Part shown: positions 26,211 to 35,302 of the stretch, one piece after another
Layout of the letters: the number at the start of each line of letters is the position of its first letter
Position numbering within the stretch: the stretch's first letter is position 1
Source: an uncultured Roseobacter sp.
GTDB lineage: Bacteria > Pseudomonadota > Alphaproteobacteria > Rhodobacterales > Rhodobacteraceae
Length of the DNA stretch: 64,000 nucleotides
Direction of reading: 5' to 3'
NCBI RefSeq assembly: GCF_947492555.1
Contig: NZ_CANLNE010000003.1
Location: 1 to 64,000, forward strand
Made by a program: the position numbers and the translations under genes
The notes under the pieces: generated by a model
Databases searched by the model: none
Told to the model about the DNA's origin: nothing
The model's input: only the letters and a program-made list of their open reading frames with translations

Positions 26211-28600
26211 CCGATCTCAAGATGCTGAAAGAACTCGAGAAAAAAGTGCTCTGGCTGGCGTGCTGGACGATCCATAACGCCAATCACCTGCGCGAAAGCG
26301 ATGAGATCAAGGTCGGTGGGCATCAGGCCTCCTCGGCCTCCATGGTGTCGATCATGACCGCGCTCTATTTCTCTGTTTTACGCCCCGAAGACCGTATCGC
26401 GGTCAAACCTCACGCCGGGCCGGTTTTCCACGCGATCCAGTATTTGATGGGCAACCAGACCCGCGAGAAGCTGGAGAATTTTCGCGGGTATGGCGGCGTG
26501 CAAAGCTATCCAAGCCGGACCAAGGACATCGATGATGTGGATTTCTCCACTGGCTCGGTTGGTCTTGGCGTGGCGATCACTGCTTTTGCCGCGATGGTGC
26601 AGGATTTTCTGATCGCCAAGGAATGGTCAGGTGTGGAGACACCGGGGCGCATGATATCCCTTATGGGGGATGCCGAACTGGATGAGGGAAATATCTACGA
26701 GTGCCTCCAAGAGGGCTGGAAGCATGGGCTACGCAATACATGGTGGATCATTGATTACAACCGGCAGAGCCTTGATGGCATCGTGCACGAAGGTCTCAAG
26801 GACCGGATCGTGGGCATATTCGAGGCGTTCGGTTGGCGGGTTGAGATGCTCAAGCACGGTGCGCTGCAGCGTGCGGCCTTCGCTGAGCCGGGGGGTGACG
26901 CATTGCGGGTCTGGATCGACACCTGCCCGAACTCGATCTACTCCGCGTTGACCTATCAGGGGGGTGGCGCGTGGCGCGCGCGGCTGCTCGATGAGATTGG
27001 CGATCAGGGCGACGTGACCGCGTTGATTGAACGCCGCAGCGACGATGAGCTTGCCAACCTGATGACCAATCTGGGCGGGCATTGTCTTGAAACCCTGACA
27101 ACGGCATTCAACGGAGTTGCGGACGACACGCCCACCGCCTTCATTGCCTACACCGTAAAAGGCTGGGGAACACCGTTGGCCGGGCACAAAGACAACCACG
27201 CGGGCCTGATGACCAAGGACCAGATGGCGGCCTTTCAGAAGAAAATGCGCGTGCGCAACGGGTATGAGTGGGACCCGTTTGAGGGAATGGCAGACACGCC
27301 CGAAACGCTCAAGGAAGCCTTCGCACGCATCCCCTTCTTTGCCAAAGGGCCACGGCGCGCGTCCTCGGCCCATGTTGACGTGCCAAAGCTTCCGCCGGTG
27401 GGCGACAAGGCGATCTCGACGCAGGCGGCGTTTGGCAAGATCCTTGACGCATTGGCGAAGGGAGACACGGGCCTCGCGCAGCGCATTGTTACCATGTCGC
27501 CTGATGTCACAGTCTCGACCAACCTTGGCCCTTGGGTGAACCGGCGCGGTTTGTTTGGCCGCGCCGAAGTGGCTGATACCTTCCGTGCAGAACAGATCCC
27601 AAGCACGCAGAAATGGCGGTTCTCTCCGCAAGGTCAGCACATCGAGCTGGGCATCGCGGAGATGAATCTGTGCCTTTTGCTGGGTGCCGCAGGGCTGAGC
27701 CATTCGCTGTTTGGCGAGCGGCTTTTGCCGATTGGCACGCTTTACGATCCGTTTGTCAGTCGCGCGCTCGATGCGCTGAACTATGCCTGCTATCAGGACG
27801 CGCGTTTTTTGCTGGTAGGAACGCCTTCGGGGGTCAGTCTTGCCTCCGAAGGGGGCGCGCATCAGTCCATTGCGTCGCCTCTGATCGGGATGAGCCAGGA
27901 CGGGCTGGCAAGCTTTGAGCCTGCGTTTGCCGATGAACTTGCGGTCATGATGGAGTGGGCATTTGATTACATACAGCGCGACGGTGACGCTGTACAGGAT
28001 GAGCGTACGTGGCTGCGCGATGAAACGGGTGGGGCGGTCTATCTGCGCTTGTCCACCCGCCCGCTGGAACAGCCGGGGCGCGCGCTTGACCCGGAGTTGC
28101 GGCAAGGCATCGTTGATGGGGCCTATTGGCTTCGCCCACCGGGTCCGAATTGTGATCTGGTGATCGCGTATCAGGGCACCATCGCAACCGAAGCGATTGT
28201 CGCCGCTGGCCTATTGGCCAGCACCCGGCGCGACATTGGGGTGCTCGCCGTGACTTCGGCGGATCGGCTGAACGCGGGATGGCAGGCGGCACAGCGGGTG
28301 CGATCGCGCGGGGATGCTGGTGCCAAGGCATATGTCGAGCGGCTGCTTGGTGACGTGCCGCGCCATGCCATTATCGTGACAGTGATTGACGGACACCCTG
28401 CAACGCTCAGCTGGCTGGGTGGTGTTGCAGGGCACCAGACAGCGGGTCTTGGCGTTGAGCATTTTGGTCAAACCGGAACGGTACAGGACCTCTACCGGCA
28501 TTTTGGCATCGACGCAGAGGCCATCGCCCGCACCGCCAGCGGCCTGTCACCGGGGCGTCCGTTTGGGCTACCCGAACTCAAACTCGACGCTGCCTCTTAG
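26207..28600 (+). CDS. TPP-dependent E1/transketolase-like enzyme
   Basis: A 797-aa single-chain TPP enzyme resembling homodimeric pyruvate dehydrogenase E1 and transketolase. The TPP/Mg loop is GDAELDEGNIYE, followed about 30 residues later by DYNRQSLDG. The pyrimidine-binding domain has HIELGIAEMN with the activating Glu, and a C-terminal transketolase domain follows. It is shorter than AceE (about 885 aa), and no E2 or E3 gene is near, so it may act alone in 2-oxo-acid cleavage or carboligation. ATG 26207 overlaps the thioesterase stop. Last gene of the operon. Confidence 0.82.
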   Translation: MTDLKMLKELEKKVLWLACWTIHNANHLRESDEIKVGGHQASSASMVSIMTALYFSVLRPEDRIAVKPHAGPVFHAIQYLMGNQTREKLENFRGYGGVQSYPSRTKDIDDVDFSTGSVGLGVAITAFAAMVQDFLIAKEWSGVETPGRMISLMGDAELDEGNIYECLQEGWKHGLRNTWWIIDYNRQSLDGIVHEGLKDRIVGIFEAFGWRVEMLKHGALQRAAFAEPGGDALRVWIDTCPNSIYSALTYQGGGAWRARLLDEIGDQGDVTALIERRSDDELANLMTNLGGHCLETLTTAFNGVADDTPTAFIAYTVKGWGTPLAGHKDNHAGLMTKDQMAAFQKKMRVRNGYEWDPFEGMADTPETLKEAFARIPFFAKGPRRASSAHVDVPKLPPVGDKAISTQAAFGKILDALAKGDTGLAQRIVTMSPDVTVSTNLGPWVNRRGLFGRAEVADTFRAEQIPSTQKWRFSPQGQHIELGIAEMNLCLLLGAAGLSHSLFGERLLPIGTLYDPFVSRALDALNYACYQDARFLLVGTPSGVSLASEGGAHQSIASPLIGMSQDGLASFEPAFADELAVMMEWAFDYIQRDGDAVQDERTWLRDETGGAVYLRLSTRPLEQPGRALDPELRQGIVDGAYWLRPPGPNCDLVIAYQGTIATEAIVAAGLLASTRRDIGVLAVTSADRLNAGWQAAQRVRSRGDAGAKAYVERLLGDVPRHAIIVTVIDGHPATLSWLGGVAGHQTAGLGVEHFGQTGTVQDLYRHFGIDAEAIARTASGLSPGRPFGLPELKLDAAS

Positions 28601-29131
28601 CCGAGCTACGGCTCGCTGATCGCTTGGCGAGAAGGGAGCCTGGCCTTGAACAGACAGATTTCAGAACGCTGGGTATGGCTCACCAAAAACGCAGACTTTA
28701 TAGGAAACTGTGTATTTCGTCCCGAGTGTCGAAAGAGAAAGTAGCAGGTTTTGCGCAAGTCGCTCCCGCGAAGTGGTGCTGAGCGAACGTAATCCGAAAT
28801 CAAAGCGTTAGTTTTGTTCGCGTCATACTTGTCCGGCCCGGGTGCCGTGAAAGCGCGCTATTGGTCCTTGGCAAAGTAGCGCCCATGAATGACAGCATCG
28901 ACGACACACGCTGATGCACAACACGCACGTGCTGTAACAGCGAAAAATTGCTGCATCAGCAAGGACTGAAGACCGAATGTCGGCAATGCGGGCTGCGACC
29001 GCAGCATCCAGAACACCCGGTGAATGTCGGCTTTGGGCCGAATTCGTTGCCACTTGCTTCAGCCGTCAATGCCATTTGGCTGGATCTACTTGACGCTCAT
29101 ATGGGTATGAAATAGTACCTGATTTTGTTGA
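28601..29131. other. Intergenic region of about 530 bp with a dispersed repeat
   Basis: No supported gene. The right half holds repeat copy D (28970-29045), preceded by TTGCTGCATCAGCAA, a small inverted repeat. The tRNA-Gly gene follows. No att-like direct repeat of the tRNA end was recognised in the window. Confidence 0.5.
28970..29045 (+). repeat. Dispersed intergenic repeat, copy D
   Basis: Contains CGAATGTCGGCAATGCGGGC, TGCGACCGCAGCATCC and GAATGTCGGCTTTGGGCCG. It is the most regular copy: the GAATGTCGGC block occurs at both ends. Confidence 0.7.
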
Positions 29132-29205
29132 GCGGGCGTTGTGTAGTGGTAAGACCTTAGCCTTCCAAGCTAATGACGCGGGTTCGATTCCCGCCGCCCG
29201 CTCCA
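29132..29205 (+). tRNA. tRNA-Gly (anticodon TCC)
   Basis: A 74-nt cloverleaf with encoded CCA. The acceptor stem GCGGGCG pairs with CGCCCGC, the anticodon loop is CTTCCAA with TCC, and the T arm GCGGG-TTCGATT-CCCGC is perfect. Discriminator base is T. Confidence 0.96.
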
Positions 29206-29338
29206 TCTTTTCCATGGACATTTGCAATCCGTCGTTGGGACGCGGCATTTTGGCCCTATCGAGCCCTGAGACGGCGCGATCTCTTGACCCTTGCGGCGCA
29301 GGTCGCCATGACAGTGGGCAGACGACGAAGGATACGAC

Positions 29339-31150
29339 ATGGCCCGTGGCACGCCCCCGGCTCCCGCAGCGCCGGGGCAGACAGAAGAACGCGCAAAGTC
29401 GAAAAAGATCGGTGCGCTTACAGCCTTATTGCCTTTCATCTGGCCGTACCGGAGGCTGATGTTTGCGGCGGTCGCCGCATTGGTCATGACCGCCGTTATC
29501 TCGCTCACGCTTCCTTTGGCGGTGCGGCGTGTTGTCGACAATTTCGATACGGAAAACGCCTATATCCTTGACCAATATTTCGCTGCCGCCTTGGGTATCG
29601 CGGCGTTGCTCGCCGTTGGTACCGGGCTTCGGTACATGCTGGTGACCCGGCTGGGTGAACGCGTGGTGGCAGACATACGCAAGGCCGTCTTTGACCGCGT
29701 CATCGCGATGAGCCCGGCGTTTTATGAACAGGTGATGACCGGTGAGGTGCTCAGCCGCATCACGACGGATACCACGCTGATCCTGTCGGTTATCGGGTCC
29801 TCCGTGTCGATTGCCCTGCGCAATTTGCTGATCTTTGTGGGTGGCCTTGCCCTGATGCTGCTGACATCCGCGAAACTCACCGGACTGGTGCTATTGATCG
29901 TGCCAGCGGTCATCGTGCCGATCCTTGTGCTGGGACGCAGGCTGCGGGTGCTCAGTCGGGAAAATCAGGACTGGATTGCGGCCTCCTCCGGGAATGCCTC
30001 CGAAACCCTGAGCGCGGTTCAGACCGTTCAGGCTTTCACCCATGAAGCTGCAAGCCGCACGCAGTTTTCGGACGTAACAGAGCTGTCCTACGATGCGGCC
30101 CGTCGCCGGATATCCACACGGGCGCTGATGACTGTGATCGTTATTTTTCTGGTCTTTGCTGGCATCGTCGGCGTGCTCTGGATCGGGGCGCGGGATGTGC
30201 GCGCCGGCGACATGACCCAAGGCGCTTTGGTCCAGTTCGTGATCTACGCCGTGATGGTCGCCGGTGGCGTGGCCGCGCTGTCGGAAATCTGGGGCGAATT
30301 GCAACGTGCTGCAGGGGCGACGGAACGTCTGGTGGAACTGCTGCAAACCGAAGACACGGTCAAGGATCCTGACACCGTTCTCGACCTGCCGGAGCCCGTG
30401 ACCGGGCGCATCGGCTTCGAGGATGTGACCTTCGCCTATCCGGCGCGCCCGGGGATCAACGCGCTGGAGCAGGTGACCCTTGAGATTGAACCCGGGGAAA
30501 CCGTGGCCTTTGTCGGCCCGTCAGGTGCAGGCAAGACCACGATCATCCAGATGATCCTGCGGTTCTACGACCCGGATTCAGGGCGCATTACCCTCGATGG
30601 CGTGGACCTGTCGCACCTGCGGCGGGATGTGTTCCGCAAGGTCGTGGCGCTGGTGCCGCAGGACCCGGTGATCTTTGCCGCTTCTGCCAGGGACAACATT
30701 CGATTTGGCCGACCCGATGCGTCGGATGCCGAGATTGAGGCCGCTGCCAAGGCCGCGGCGGCGCATGAGTTCATCGAAAAGCTGCCTGACGGATATGACG
30801 CCTATCTGGGGGAGCGGGGCGTCATGCTGTCCGGCGGACAGAAACAACGGATCGCCATTGCCCGCGCGATCCTGCGGGATGCGCCCGTGCTCTTGCTGGA
30901 CGAGGCCACCAGCGCGCTGGATGCGGAAAGCGAACGTGCAGTGCAAGCCGCCGTCGATACGCTCAGCAAAGGACGCACCACGCTGATCGTTGCGCACCGG
31001 CTGGCCACAGTCAAAAAGGCCGACCGGATTGTCGTGCTGGATCAGGGCAGGGTGGTGGCCAGCGGTCCCCATGACAAGCTGGTGGCCGAAGACGGGCTTT
31101 ACGCCCGGCTGGCGCGGTTGCAGTTCACAGATGGCATCGCTGCAGAATAA
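29339..31150 (+). CDS. ABC exporter, fused permease and ATPase (MsbA/lipid-A-exporter-like half transporter)
   Basis: A 603-aa half transporter: six transmembrane helices in about residues 25-320, then a nucleotide-binding domain with Walker A GPSGAGKTT near 392, Q loop, signature LSGGQKQR, Walker B VLLLDEATSALD near 518 and the H-loop VAHRLAT. It would dimerise and export a lipid or drug-like substrate. A basic, Pro/Ala-rich N-terminus precedes the first helix. It is followed by an acyl-CoA synthetase gene 177 bp downstream, which may be a separate unit. Confidence 0.9.
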   Translation: MARGTPPAPAAPGQTEERAKSKKIGALTALLPFIWPYRRLMFAAVAALVMTAVISLTLPLAVRRVVDNFDTENAYILDQYFAAALGIAALLAVGTGLRYMLVTRLGERVVADIRKAVFDRVIAMSPAFYEQVMTGEVLSRITTDTTLILSVIGSSVSIALRNLLIFVGGLALMLLTSAKLTGLVLLIVPAVIVPILVLGRRLRVLSRENQDWIAASSGNASETLSAVQTVQAFTHEAASRTQFSDVTELSYDAARRRISTRALMTVIVIFLVFAGIVGVLWIGARDVRAGDMTQGALVQFVIYAVMVAGGVAALSEIWGELQRAAGATERLVELLQTEDTVKDPDTVLDLPEPVTGRIGFEDVTFAYPARPGINALEQVTLEIEPGETVAFVGPSGAGKTTIIQMILRFYDPDSGRITLDGVDLSHLRRDVFRKVVALVPQDPVIFAASARDNIRFGRPDASDAEIEAAAKAAAAHEFIEKLPDGYDAYLGERGVMLSGGQKQRIAIARAILRDAPVLLLDEATSALDAESERAVQAAVDTLSKGRTTLIVAHRLATVKKADRIVVLDQGRVVASGPHDKLVAEDGLYARLARLQFTDGIAAE

Positions 31151-31327
31151 CCTGTGATTGCAGAGCTGCTGCGGCTACAGTTTCTTCGTGTCCTTACGTC
31201 ACATGATTTGACGCAGCGTTCCGAAAGGCGCGCGACTGCCGGGAAAGCTTGCACAATCGGGTATTTGGCTCCATCTTTCTTGCCACTGAGAATAAGCTCG
31301 AAAATGGGCGTTTTGGGAGGAAACTGA

Positions 31328-33223
31328 ATGACTTTTGCCGGGATCGAAGATCGCGATGCCATCGAGGCTGCAATGCCATGGGCGGACCGTCCGCTGCCGA
31401 ATACCCTCTATGGTTTGCTGAGTGAAACGGCAGGGAAATTCCCCAACCACAACGCGGTGAGCTACCAGATCTTTTCCGGCCCGAAGGACAAGGCGGAAAC
31501 CATCACTTGGTCGACGCTCAAGGATCAGGTCACCCAGACCGCCAATCTTTTCCGCTCCCTGGGCGTCAAGGAGACGGATGTCGTCGCCTATGTCCTGCCG
31601 AATGCCAATGAAACAGTGCTGACCTTCATGGGCGGGGCCGTGGCCGGGATCGTCAACCCGATCAACCCGCTGCTGGACGCGGAGCAGATCGGCTCCATCC
31701 TGCGCGAAACCAATGCCAAGGTGGTGGTGACCCTGCGCCCGTTCCCCAAAACGGATGTGGCTGATAAGACCGCCGAAGCGGTGGCTCTGGCTCCCAATGT
31801 GACCACCGTTTTGGAAGTCGATCTGCTGCGTTACCTGACGCCGCCGAAGTCCTGGATTGTGCCGCTCATCCGCCCCAAGCGCAGCGTGCAGAACCACGCG
31901 AAGTATCTGAATTTCCGCGAGGAGGTGGCCAAGCAACCGAAAACGCTCAGCTTTGAGGATATCGATGAGGATCGCGTTGCCTGCTATTTCCACACCGGTG
32001 GCACCACGGGCATGCCCAAGGTGGCGCAGCACCGCTATTCGGGGATGATCTACAACGGCTGGATCGGCACGGAACTACTCTTTAGCGAAGAAGACAACAT
32101 CATGTGTCCGCTGCCGCTGTTTCACGTCTTTGCCTGCCATGTGATCTTCATGGCGGCGGTGACCTCTGGCGCACATGTCATCTTTCCCACCCCGCAGGGC
32201 TATCGCGGCGAAGGTGTGATGGATAATTTCTGGCAATTGGTGGAGCGGTGGAAAATCACCTTCATCATCACGGTGCCCACGGCGATTTCCGCCAAGATGC
32301 AGCGCCCGATCAACGCCGATGTCAGCACGGTGAAGACAGCGTTTTCCGGCTCCGCACCGCTGCCGCTGGAGCTGTTCCGCCGGTTCGAAAAGGCCACGGG
32401 CGTGACGCTGGTCGAAGGCTATGGGCTGACCGAGGCGACCTGCCTTGTCTCCTGCAACCCGGTGGACGGGGAAAAGAAGGTGGGCAGCATTGGCGTGCCC
32501 TTTCCCTATTGCAAAGTGAAGATCTACAAGACCACCAATGACGGCCCGGTCGAGGCGGATGTGGATGAAATCGGTGAGATTTGCGTGTCCAATCCGGGCG
32601 TTTTTGTCGGCCATACCTATACCGAGGCGGAGAAGAACAAGGACCTCTACTATGGCGACTACCTGCGCACGGGCGATCTGGGCCGCGTGGATCCCGATGG
32701 CTATCTGTGGATCACGGGCCGAGCCAAGGATTTGATCATTCGTGGCGGTCATAACATTGATCCAGCGGAGATCGAGGAAGCCTTGCTGCACCATGAGGCC
32801 GTTGCCTTTGCCGGCGCCATTGGCCAGCCTGATGCGCATTCGGGCGAGGTGCCCTGCGCCTTTGTCGAGCTGGTGGACGGCGCGAGTGTGACCGAGGAAG
32901 AACTGTTGGCTTTCTGCAAGGAACATGTGCACGAGCGCGCCGCACAACCCAAGCACATGACCATCATGGATGAGCTGCCCAAGACCGCCGTGGGCAAGAT
33001 ATTCAAGCCCGACCTGCGCAAGATGGCGATCACCCGCATTTACAATCAGGCGCTGGAGCAGGCCGGGGTTGCCGCGCGTGTTGTCTCGGTCGTCGATGAC
33101 AAGAAGCGCGGGCTGGTCGCGCAGATCGACGCGAACGGGGCAGGGGAAGACGCCATCGCCCACGCGCTCAGTGCCTTTGTACGCCCTTGGGTCTTGGCCA
33201 GCACTGCTGTGGCGGCGGAATAA
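31328..33223 (+). CDS. Acyl-CoA synthetase (AMP-forming)
   Basis: A 631-aa adenylate-forming enzyme that activates a carboxylic acid to its CoA ester. The phosphate loop HTGGTTGMPK is near residue 223, the ATP-binding YGLTEAT and YLRTGDLG motifs follow, and the C-terminal hinge GRAKDLIIRGG and catalytic-Lys region TAVGKIFKPDLRK are present. GGGAGGA precedes the ATG. The chain is about 80 residues longer than minimal FadD enzymes, with an extra C-terminal segment. Substrate chain length cannot be predicted. Confidence 0.9.
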   Translation: MTFAGIEDRDAIEAAMPWADRPLPNTLYGLLSETAGKFPNHNAVSYQIFSGPKDKAETITWSTLKDQVTQTANLFRSLGVKETDVVAYVLPNANETVLTFMGGAVAGIVNPINPLLDAEQIGSILRETNAKVVVTLRPFPKTDVADKTAEAVALAPNVTTVLEVDLLRYLTPPKSWIVPLIRPKRSVQNHAKYLNFREEVAKQPKTLSFEDIDEDRVACYFHTGGTTGMPKVAQHRYSGMIYNGWIGTELLFSEEDNIMCPLPLFHVFACHVIFMAAVTSGAHVIFPTPQGYRGEGVMDNFWQLVERWKITFIITVPTAISAKMQRPINADVSTVKTAFSGSAPLPLELFRRFEKATGVTLVEGYGLTEATCLVSCNPVDGEKKVGSIGVPFPYCKVKIYKTTNDGPVEADVDEIGEICVSNPGVFVGHTYTEAEKNKDLYYGDYLRTGDLGRVDPDGYLWITGRAKDLIIRGGHNIDPAEIEEALLHHEAVAFAGAIGQPDAHSGEVPCAFVELVDGASVTEEELLAFCKEHVHERAAQPKHMTIMDELPKTAVGKIFKPDLRKMAITRIYNQALEQAGVAARVVSVVDDKKRGLVAQIDANGAGEDAIAHALSAFVRPWVLASTAVAAE

Positions 33224-34060
33224 TCAGCGCAGGAAGGCGCGTGCCTTCATGGTATCGGCAACTGGTGCCCCGAGACGTGTCAGGATCGTGGGCGCCAGTT
33301 GCAACTGGTCGATCACCGTGTCCGGGTCTGGCCCTTCCGCCGGGCCAAAGTAGTAAAGTGCGGCCTCTTGCTGCAGCGGGTCCCGCCCGCCGTGATGGCC
33401 GCGCGCGTCTTGCCCGTGATCAGCGGTCACGATCACCTCGTATCCAGCCTGACGCCAGCGGGTGATGTAGGGGGCCAGCATCTCGTCCAGCTTGAAACAG
33501 GCGTGATCCATCTCCTGGCACTCGTGGAAGAACCGGTGCCCCATACTGTCGAGCGTACAGCTGTGCAGCATGCCGTAGTCAAGGTGGTAGGTCTCGCACA
33601 GGCGGGTCAGCGTCGCAAAGAGGTCAGCATCCGACGGCGTCATCTGATTGGTCAATCCGTAGCCTGACATGGTGTGGAACCGCCCGTGGTTGATCGTGTC
33701 GCTCTCTGGTTCATCATATTCGATGTCCCGCACCGGGTCGAAGGGCGCCCGGTTGAAAAATTCCGACCAGTACGAATGCGCTACGGCGCCTGTGATGCCG
33801 CCGACCTTGCGGATTTGCCCAAACACATCTGGCTGACCCAGGCGAAAGACGTTGTCATTGCCGGTACAGCCATGCACGGCAGGGGCCACTCCGGTGTGGA
33901 TCGAGGCATAGCAGCTGGCCGAGGTTGAGGGCAGCACCGAGCGGATTTTCCAGACACGGGCATCGCCACTATCCACCCAACCCTCCAGATTGCCAAATAG
34001 CCGACGCCAATTGCGCCAGGGCACGCCGTCGATGATGATCAGAAGTAGTTTGTTGTCCAT
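33224..34060 (-). CDS. Alkaline phosphatase superfamily phosphodiesterase
   Basis: A 278-aa protein of the type I phosphodiesterase/nucleotide pyrophosphatase branch. It has an N-terminal IIIDGVPW metal-binding Asp, a PSTSASCYASIHTG nucleophile region, and the metal set in TADHGQDARGHHGG. No signal peptide is seen, so it is probably cytoplasmic. ATG 34060 with GGAGCGA upstream is preferred over the longer frame. It is convergent with the acyl-CoA synthetase gene and their stops nearly touch. Confidence 0.82.
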   Translation of the reverse strand: MDNKLLLIIIDGVPWRNWRRLFGNLEGWVDSGDARVWKIRSVLPSTSASCYASIHTGVAPAVHGCTGNDNVFRLGQPDVFGQIRKVGGITGAVAHSYWSEFFNRAPFDPVRDIEYDEPESDTINHGRFHTMSGYGLTNQMTPSDADLFATLTRLCETYHLDYGMLHSCTLDSMGHRFFHECQEMDHACFKLDEMLAPYITRWRQAGYEVIVTADHGQDARGHHGGRDPLQQEAALYYFGPAEGPDPDTVIDQLQLAPTILTRLGAPVADTMKARAFLR

Positions 34061-34506
34061 AATTCGCTCCGTTCCGGCAGCTACTATCAGTAGCTGCTCG
34101 AAAGCTGTCTGCAACGAAGATTGCGACCTACTATGAAAAATTCACACCCGGCGTGTCAGCCGCTCGATTTCGGGCAAAACTCTTCCGTATGCGGACACGA
34201 CAACGCGGGACATGATCGTCGCCTCAGCATCTACCAATGCACCAGATGATGTCGCGCCGACCAGATCACTGGTCACCGGCCAAGCGAAATCTGTTCAAGC
34301 ATTCTGGAATTGGCATTTTTGAGCACTTGATCGTTCATCCGCACTGCAGCGATTTTAATACGTCATGTGCGCAGGCGACAATGTGCATCTCCTGCATTGA
34401 CCACACTAAACCCACGGGATTGTGAAAGCCATTTCTTGGGAAAGTTTTTGCACGAGCTGTCGGGCACCCTCTAGGTTTCGCGTATTGGAACCGGAAGGAG
34501 CAGCAC
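34061..34506. other. Divergent intergenic region of about 445 bp
   Basis: This region separates the minus-strand phosphodiesterase from the plus-strand thioredoxin-like gene and should hold both promoters. A small perfect hairpin ACCAG-ATCA-CTGGT is visible near 34260-34275. No gene is supported. Confidence 0.45.
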
Positions 34507-35115
34507 GTGAGCAAATCCCGCAAGTCACAGAAGCGAAAATCGAAAACCGGAACAACCATTACCACGGCGATGGCGGGGCCTTCTCGCCGGGATATGCTGA
34601 AACTGCTGCGCAATGGTGGCATTGGTGCGGTGATCCTTGCCGGGGGTGGTTATTTCGGGGTTGGATCATACCGGGCCTATGCCGCCGAACATGATCTTGG
34701 CCGTCTGGGGCAGGGCAAGCCAGTCGTCGTCCAGGTGCACGACCCGCAATGTCCGACCTGCACAGCGCTCCAAAAGCAGACACGCAAGGCCCTGAAGGAA
34801 TTTGGTGAATGTGATCTGGTCTACCTGATCGCCGATATCAATGTCCAGGTGCACGACCCGCAATGTCCGACCTGCACAGCGCTCCAAAAGCAGACACGCA
34901 AGGCCCTGAAGGAATTTGGTGAATGTGATCTGGTCTACCTGATCGCCGATATCAATACGCCGGAAGGTCAGGCATTTGCCGTTCGGCATGGGGTTGGCAA
35001 TGTGACCCTGCTTCTTTTTGACGGCGAAGGCGGGTTGCGTCACACGGTGCAGGGCATGCAGTCAAAGGACCAGCTTGTGCCGCTTTTTCGCGGGCACCAT
35101 GAGATGGCTGGTTGA
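34507..35115 (+). CDS. Tat-exported thioredoxin-like protein with internal duplication
   Basis: A 202-aa protein with a long basic N-terminus, the twin-arginine motif SRRDMLK near residues 26-32 and a hydrophobic stretch ending before AYAAE. The thioredoxin-like core begins GKPVVVQVHDPQCPTC with a CPTC redox motif. A perfect in-frame 38-residue duplication gives two CPTC motifs (C82/C85 and C120/C123); without it the protein would be 164 aa. The GTG start has AAGGAG 7 nt upstream. It probably handles thiols in the periplasm. The doubled strand-helix unit may disturb or remodel the fold. Confidence 0.8.
   Translation: MSKSRKSQKRKSKTGTTITTAMAGPSRRDMLKLLRNGGIGAVILAGGGYFGVGSYRAYAAEHDLGRLGQGKPVVVQVHDPQCPTCTALQKQTRKALKEFGECDLVYLIADINVQVHDPQCPTCTALQKQTRKALKEFGECDLVYLIADINTPEGQAFAVRHGVGNVTLLLFDGEGGLRHTVQGMQSKDQLVPLFRGHHEMAG
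34729..34956 (+). repeat. Perfect 114-bp in-frame tandem duplication
   Basis: Copies 34729-34842 and 34843-34956 are identical at all 114 positions by eye and encode the same 38 residues, from VQVHDPQC to LIADIN. Flanking bases do not extend the repeat. Identity at all third positions means it is very recent or an assembly product. Confidence 0.95.
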
Positions 35116-35302
35116 GTCGACACAATCAGGAGATGGGCGGATGACGTCTTGAGTGTGTCAGCTTAAAAAATCGGCGGTCGGCGAGATGATTCCTACGGGC
35201 GCCAATTTATGGCAGGATTCCCCCTATGGTAGAAATTTTGCAGGCAAGCGGATCGTTTCACTCTATTCTGACACCTGAAGTCACTATGAAACAGGAGTCA
35301 CG

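Noticed and set aside
26729-28105. 458-aa open frame antisense to the TPP enzyme
   Set aside because: Shadow of a well-supported gene; no ribosome site or family motif.
29132-29205. tRNA-Gly as an integration site
   Set aside because: No integrase and no repeat of the tRNA 3' end was recognised nearby.
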